DNA from: Micromonospora nigra
Lineage (GTDB): Bacteria; Actinomycetota; Actinomycetes; Mycobacteriales; Micromonosporaceae
Length of the DNA: 64,000 nucleotides
Assembly: GCF_900091585.1 (NCBI RefSeq)
Contig: NZ_FMHT01000003.1
Coordinates: forward strand, 248,001 to 312,000
Reading direction: 5' to 3'
Shown here: piece after piece, positions 59,312-64,000 of the stretch
Position numbering within the stretch: the first letter of the stretch is position 1
Layout: every line of letters starts with the position of its first letter
Position numbers and translations under genes: made by a program
Notes under the pieces: generated by a model
What the model was told of the DNA's origin: nothing
Databases searched by the model: none
The model's input: only the letters and a program-made list of their open reading frames with translations

Positions 59312-62300
59312 TCAGGACTCGGAGCCGTCGAGCGCCAGCCTGATCAGGGTGTCGGCGTCCATCTCGTCGATGTCGCCGTCCTCGTCGGTGGAGGCACGGT
59401 CGGTGTCGTCGCCGTCGGTGAGGTTGAGAAGCAGGTCCAGCAGGCCGGCCTCGCGGATGCGGGTCAGCGGGATGGTGGCGAGAGCCTGCCGCACCGCCGT
59501 CTCCGCCGGGTCGGCCGTCTCCTCCCGCTGTGTCTCGGGGACCAGTTCGGTGAGCAGGTGCCCCGCGACGGTGGCCGGGTCGGGATAGTCGAAGACCAGC
59601 GTGGTGGGCAGGGTCAGGCCGGTGACCCGGGTGAGCCGGTTGCGCAGTTCCACGGCGGTCAGCGAGTCGAAGCCCAGTTCCTTGAACGCCCGCCTCGGCT
59701 TGACCAGTCCGGGGCCGGTGTGGCCGAGCACGGCTGCGGCCTCCGCGCGGACCAGGTCGGTCAGGTGCCGGTCCCGCTCGTCGCCGGGCAGGGCGAGCAG
59801 CCGCTCGCGCAGCGACCGGCCGCCGTCGGCCGGCGTGTCCTCGGCCGGTGCGGTGGCCTGGTGGGCCTCCGGCAGGTCGGCCAGCAGCGGACGCGGGCCG
59901 GCGGCGGAGTACGCCGGGGCGAAGGTCGCCCAGTCGACGTCGACGACGGTGAGGCAGGGGCGACCACGGCCGACGGCGATCCGCAGGGCGTGCACGGCGT
60001 CGGTGGGGTTCATGACGCGCAGTCCGCGCCGGGCCAGTTCCCGGCGGGCCTCGTCGGTGGCCATCCCACCGTCGGCCCAGGGCCCCCACGCCACGGAGGT
60101 GGCCGCCAGGCCGCGGGCGCGTCGCCGTTCGGCCAGGGCGTCGAGGTACGCGTTGCCGGCCGCGTAGCCGGCCTGCCCGCCGCTGCCCCAGATCCCGGCG
60201 ATGGAGGCGAAGAGGACGAACGCGTCGAGCGGTCGGTCGCCGAGCAGCTCGTCGAGGTGCACCGCGCCGGCGATCTTGCCGGACATCACTCCGGCGAGCC
60301 GGTCGGTGTCGGTGTCGAGCAGCGGGCTGACGTCGTTGAGTCCGGCGGCGTGCACGACCGCGGTCAGCGGGACGGGGTCGTCGTCGATGCGGGCGAGCAA
60401 CGCGGCGACCGAGTCGCGGTCGGCGACGTCGCAGGCGGCGACCGTGACCCGGGCGCCGAGGGCGGTCAGCTCGTCGCGCAGTTCGGCAGCGCCGGGGGCG
60501 GAGTCGCCGCGCCGGCTGGTCAACACGAGGTGCGCGGCACCGTTGCCGGCCGCCCAGCGGGCCACGTGCGCGCCGAGGGCGCCGGTGCCGCCGGTGACGA
60601 GCACGGTGCCGGTGGGCCGCCACCGGTCGGCTGCCGCCGCGTCGGCGGGAGTGGCCCGGGTGAGCCGGCGCACGTGGACACCGGTCGGCCGGAGCGCGAG
60701 CTGGTCCTCGTCACCGGCGGCGGTGAGCACCGTGGCCAGTCGGGTCGGGTCGATGTCCCGCTCCGGCAGGTCCAGCAGCCCGATGCGCAGCTGCGGCAGT
60801 TCGAGACCGGCGACGCGGCCCATCCCCCACAGGCCGCCCTGGGCGGCACTGCGCGCGGCGTCGTCGCCGCCGGTGCCGACCGCACCCCGGGTGAGGCACC
60901 ACAGTGGGACCGTCGGGTCGGTGTCGTGCAGCGCCTGGATCAGCAGGAGGGTCGCGGCGGTGCCGGCCGGCACGGCCGGGTGCCCGGGGTGCGGGTCGTC
61001 GGTCAGGCCGAGCAGCGACACGACGCCGTCGACCGGTGCGTCGGCGAGCGCGGCGGTCAGCTGTCGGGCCAGGCCGGCGCGGGTGGCGGTGCCCGCGTCG
61101 GCGGTCACCTGTCGCACGTCCCCGCCGGCGGCGGTGAGCGCGGCGGCGACGTCGGCGGCCACCGGGTCGCCGTCGGGGGCGACGAGCAGCCATCCGCCGG
61201 CTGTCGTCGGCCCGTCACCCAGCTCGATCCGTCGCCACTCGATCTGGTACGACCAGCCGTTGACCGTCGCGTCGCGGGTGCGGGCGTGTCGCCAGGAGGT
61301 GAGGGCGGGCAGGGCCGGGGTCAGCGCGTCGATCGCCTCGTCGCCGAGCTGCCCCGCCAACGCGGTCAGGTCACCACGCTCGACGGCGGCCCAGAACTCC
61401 ACATCCCCACCGTCGACCGTGCTGCCGGCCCCGGCCCGGCCAACCGGTTCGGGCCAGAACCGCTGATGCTCGAACGCATACGTCGGCAGGTCGATCCGCC
61501 GCGCCCCCGTGCCGGCGAACCACTGCCGCCAGTTCACCGGCACCGCGTGGACGTGCAGCGCGGCCAGAGCGGCGAGCAGCGCGGCCGTCTCGGGCCGGTC
61601 CCGCCGCTGCACCGCAACGGCGAGCACGCTCTCGTCGCCAGGCAACGCGTCGGCGGTCATCGCGGTCAGCACGCTCTGCGGACCGACCTCCACGAACGTG
61701 TCCACCCCCGCCTTACGCAGCACGGTGAGCCCGTCGGCGTACCGGACGGCCTCCCGCACATGCCGCACCCAGTAGTCGACCGTACGGATCTCGTCACCGT
61801 CGGCGAGCGCCCCAGTCACATTCGACACGACCGGCAGCAGCGGCGCCGCGAAGGACAACGTCTCCAGAACCGCCCGGAACTCGTCGAGCATCGGCTCCAT
61901 CAACGGACTGTGGAACGCATGACTCACCGTCAACCGACGCGTCCGCACCCCCCTGTCCCGCCAGACCCGCTCCACCTCGTCCAGGGTGGCGGCGGCACCG
62001 GACACCACCACCGAGGTCGGCCCGTTGACGGCCGCGATCCCCACCTCGGGCAGACCGGCGATCGACTCCGCGACCGAATCCTCGGCAGCGCCGACCGCCA
62101 GCATCCCACCACCGGCCGGCAACGCCTGCATCAACCGGCCCCGCGCCGCCACCAGCGTGCACGCGTCGGCCAACGACAGCACCCCGGCCACATGAGCGGC
62201 GGTGATCTCACCCACCGAATGACCACCCACGAAGTCCGGCACCACAGCGAACGACTCCACGAGCCGGAACAACGCCACCTCAACCGCAAACAACCCCGCC

Positions 62301-64000
62301 TGCGTGAAGAGGGTCTGATCCAACAGCCCAGCCTCCGGCGAGCCCGCCTCAGCGAACAACACCGACCTGAGCGGCTGCGGCAGCATCGGGTCCAGCAGAC
62401 CGCACACCTCATCCAACGCAGACGCGAACACCGGGAAGGCGGCGGACAGCTCCCGACCCATCCCGGCACGCTGCGCACCCTGACCCGAGAACAGCAGGGC
62501 AAGCTGCCCGCGCTGCTCCGGAGCGCCGGTCAGCACAGCGGCGGACGGCTCACCGGCAGCGAGGGCACGCAGGCCGGCCAGCAGGTCGTGGCGATCAGCA
62601 GCGCTCACCACCGCCCGCTGCTCCAACATTGACCGGGTGGTCACCGACGACCACGCCACATCCACCGCACGCAGCGCCTCGTCACCAGCCAACCACCGCG
62701 CCCACCGACCCGCCTGCAACGCCAGGGCCGCCTCCGACCGGGCGGACAGCAGCACCGGCACGACCGGATCCACCGTCGCGGCGGACTGCGGGTCGGCGTC
62801 GACAGCCGGCTCCGGGCCTGCCTGCGGCAGCACCACGTCGGCGGGCGGCTGCTCGATGATCACGTGGGCGTTGGTGCCGGAGATCCCGAACGACGACACC
62901 GCCGCCCGACGGGGCCGATCCAACGTGGGCCACGGTGTCGGTTCGGTGGCCAGAGCCACCGCGCCGGCCGTCCAGTCGACGTGCGGGGACGGCTCGTCCA
63001 CGTGCAGGGTCGGCGGAACCACGCCGTGCCGCATCGCGAGGACCATCTTGATCAGCCCGGCCACCCCGGCAGCGGCCTGGGTGTGACCCATGTTGGACTT
63101 GATCGAGCCGAGCAGCAACGGACGCTCGGCGGCCCGGTCCTGCCCGTACGTCGCCAGCAGCGCCTGCGCCTCGATGGGGTCACCGAGGGTGGTGCCCGTG
63201 CCGTGGGCCTCGACCGCGTCCACGTCGGCGGCGGTCAGCCGCGCGTTTGCCAGGGCCTGCCGTATCACCCGCTGCTGCGCCGGCCCGTTCGGCGCGGTCA
63301 ACCCGTTCGACGCACCGTCCTGGTTAACCGCCGTGCCCCGCACCACGGCCAGGACCCGCCGACCCTCCCGCCGCGCGTCCGACAACCGCTGCACCAGCAG
63401 CATCCCCACACCCTCGGACCAACCCGTCCCGTCCGCCGACGCGGCGAACGACCTGCACCGCCCATCGGCAGACAGGCCACGCTGCCGGGAGAAGCCGACG
63501 AACGCGCTGGGCGTGGCCATCACGGTCACGCCACCGGCCAGCGCCAGGTCGCACTCCCCCGACCGCAGCGCCTGCGCCGCGAGGTGCAGCGCCACCAGCG
63601 ACGACGAGCAGGCAGTGTCGACGGTGACCGCCGGGCCTTCGAGGCCGAAGGCGTACGCGACGCGGCCGGAGGCGACGCTGCCGGCGGTGCCGTTGACGAG
63701 GTACCCCTCCAGTTCCGCCGAGGCGTCGAGGCGGCTGGCGTAGTCGTGATGGATCAGGCCGGCAAAGACGCCGGTGGTCGCCTCCGTGGCGTACGGGTCG
63801 AGGCCGGCGGATTCGAACGCCTCCCACGAGGTCTCCAACAGCAACCGCTGCTGCGGATCCATCGCCAGGGCCTCACGCGGACTGATCCCGAAGAAAGCCG
63901 GATCGAACTCCGCCGCGTCGTACAGGAACCCACCCTGCCGCGTCGTCGACGTACCCGCCCGATCAGCATCCGGATCGTAGAGCGCCTCCAGATCCCAACC
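59312..64000 (-). CDS. Type I modular polyketide synthase, last module (W1), 5' end outside window
   Basis: The frame is open from the window edge to the stop at 59312, giving 1,562 visible residues. It starts inside a KS ([11 protein letters not shown]) and contains the rest of that KS, a malonyl-type AT, an A1-type KR, an ACP and a C-terminal docking region. The tail has an [18 protein letters not shown] helix followed by an acidic segment and [15 protein letters not shown]. That tail is of the class 1b style and matches the unusual N-terminal helix of gene 4, which begins 25 bp downstream, so gene 5 hands its chain to W2. Earlier modules or a loading module must lie upstream of the window. 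No ER or DH is present. Confidence 0.95.
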   Translation of the reverse strand, partial: GWDLEALYDPDADRAGTSTTRQGGFLYDAAEFDPAFFGISPREALAMDPQQRLLLETSWEAFESAGLDPYATEATTGVFAGLIHHDYASRLDASAELEGYLVNGTAGSVASGRVAYAFGLEGPAVTVDTACSSSLVALHLAAQALRSGECDLALAGGVTVMATPSAFVGFSRQRGLSADGRCRSFAASADGTGWSEGVGMLLVQRLSDARREGRRVLAVVRGTAVNQDGASNGLTAPNGPAQQRVIRQALANARLTAADVDAVEAHGTGTTLGDPIEAQALLATYGQDRAAERPLLLGSIKSNMGHTQAAAGVAGLIKMVLAMRHGVVPPTLHVDEPSPHVDWTAGAVALATEPTPWPTLDRPRRAAVSSFGISGTNAHVIIEQPPADVVLPQAGPEPAVDADPQSAATVDPVVPVLLSARSEAALALQAGRWARWLAGDEALRAVDVAWSSVTTRSMLEQRAVVSAADRHDLLAGLRALAAGEPSAAVLTGAPEQRGQLALLFSGQGAQRAGMGRELSAAFPVFASALDEVCGLLDPMLPQPLRSVLFAEAGSPEAGLLDQTLFTQAGLFAVEVALFRLVESFAVVPDFVGGHSVGEITAAHVAGVLSLADACTLVAARGRLMQALPAGGGMLAVGAAEDSVAESIAGLPEVGIAAVNGPTSVVVSGAAATLDEVERVWRDRGVRTRRLTVSHAFHSPLMEPMLDEFRAVLETLSFAAPLLPVVSNVTGALADGDEIRTVDYWVRHVREAVRYADGLTVLRKAGVDTFVEVGPQSVLTAMTADALPGDESVLAVAVQRRDRPETAALLAALAALHVHAVPVNWRQWFAGTGARRIDLPTYAFEHQRFWPEPVGRAGAGSTVDGGDVEFWAAVERGDLTALAGQLGDEAIDALTPALPALTSWRHARTRDATVNGWSYQIEWRRIELGDGPTTAGGWLLVAPDGDPVAADVAAALTAAGGDVRQVTADAGTATRAGLARQLTAALADAPVDGVVSLLGLTDDPHPGHPAVPAGTAATLLLIQALHDTDPTVPLWCLTRGAVGTGGDDAARSAAQGGLWGMGRVAGLELPQLRIGLLDLPERDIDPTRLATVLTAAGDEDQLALRPTGVHVRRLTRATPADAAAADRWRPTGTVLVTGGTGALGAHVARWAAGNGAAHLVLTSRRGDSAPGAAELRDELTALGARVTVAACDVADRDSVAALLARIDDDPVPLTAVVHAAGLNDVSPLLDTDTDRLAGVMSGKIAGAVHLDELLGDRPLDAFVLFASIAGIWGSGGQAGYAAGNAYLDALAERRRARGLAATSVAWGPWADGGMATDEARRELARRGLRVMNPTDAVHALRIAVGRGRPCLTVVDVDWATFAPAYSAAGPRPLLADLPEAHQATAPAEDTPADGGRSLRERLLALPGDERDRHLTDLVRAEAAAVLGHTGPGLVKPRRAFKELGFDSLTAVELRNRLTRVTGLTLPTTLVFDYPDPATVAGHLLTELVPETQREETADPAETAVRQALATIPLTRIREAGLLDLLLNLTDGDDTDRASTDEDGDIDEMDADTLIRLALDGSES
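59590..64000 (-). other. PKS module W1: KS(partial)-AT(malonyl)-KR(A1-type)-ACP
   Basis: KS from the window edge to about 62850, with KSNMGHTQ as the second His motif. AT about 61590-62510, GHSVGE and HAFH (61897-61930), malonyl. KR about 59930-61410 has TGGTGALG, no LDD (HAAGLNDVS), [16 protein letters not shown] active site with Ser and Tyr present (A1). ACP about 59590-59790 with GFDSL near 59667-59690. A hydroxyl is predicted. Confidence 0.87.

Noticed and set aside
46027..59343. Very long open frame on the + strand (4,438 codons), antisense to gene 4
   Set aside because: Same shadow effect; its internal repeats mirror the KS and AT repeats of the minus-strand gene and it has no recognisable fold or convincing start signal.

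Overview
The whole 64 kb window is one stretch of a giant type I modular polyketide synthase (PKS) locus. Every convincing gene lies on the minus strand. The very high GC, the strong G/C third-position bias, the long antisense shadow frames and the PKS domain style point to a high-GC actinomycete. Micromonosporaceae is plausible, but this is a guess from style; no rRNA, tRNA or housekeeping gene is present to fix the taxonomy.

Reading along transcription (right to left) there are five collinear PKS genes, with modules numbered W1 to W13 in predicted biosynthetic order. Gene 5 (>64000..59312) holds the end of W1. Gene 4 (59286..29468) holds W2 to W7 and is interrupted by an apparent 1-nt frameshift near 39757. 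Gene 3 (29111..18819) holds W8 and W9. Gene 2 (18775..3932) holds W10 to W12. Gene 1 (3887..<1) holds the start of W13. Three gene junctions are 25 to 44 bp, so an operon is likely. The only real intergenic gap, 356 bp at 29112..29467, may carry an internal promoter with three helically phased TAGGGG repeats.

Domain content by module: W1 KS-AT(malonyl)-KR(A1)-ACP; W2 KS-AT(YASH type, atypical)-KR(A1)-ACP; W3, W4 and W5 KS-AT(malonyl)-DH-KR(B)-ACP; W6 KS-AT(malonyl)-KR(A1)-ACP; W7 KS-AT(malonyl)-KR(dead)-ACP; W8 KS-AT(malonyl)-KR(A1)-ACP; W9 KS-AT(methylmalonyl)-DH-KR(catalytic Tyr replaced by His)-ACP; W10 KS-AT(malonyl)-DH-KR(B)-ACP; W11 KS-AT(methylmalonyl)-KR(A1)-ACP; W12 KS-AT(malonyl)-KR(A2)-ACP; W13 KS-AT(methylmalonyl)-KR (cut off). 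No ER, loading module or thioesterase is seen, so the assembly line continues beyond both ends. The predicted product segment has hydroxyls, a conjugated triene (W3 to W5), a hydroxyl/ketone/hydroxyl stretch (W6 to W8), one or two further alkenes (W9, W10) and a methyl-branched polyol. That fits a large polyene-polyol macrolide or macrolactam, which I cannot name.

Notable features are the frameshift in W5, the two KRs with lost or altered catalytic residues, the odd AT of W2, and near-identical AT and KR/ACP blocks shared among W1 and W3 to W6, whose codon usage differs from the rest of the locus.
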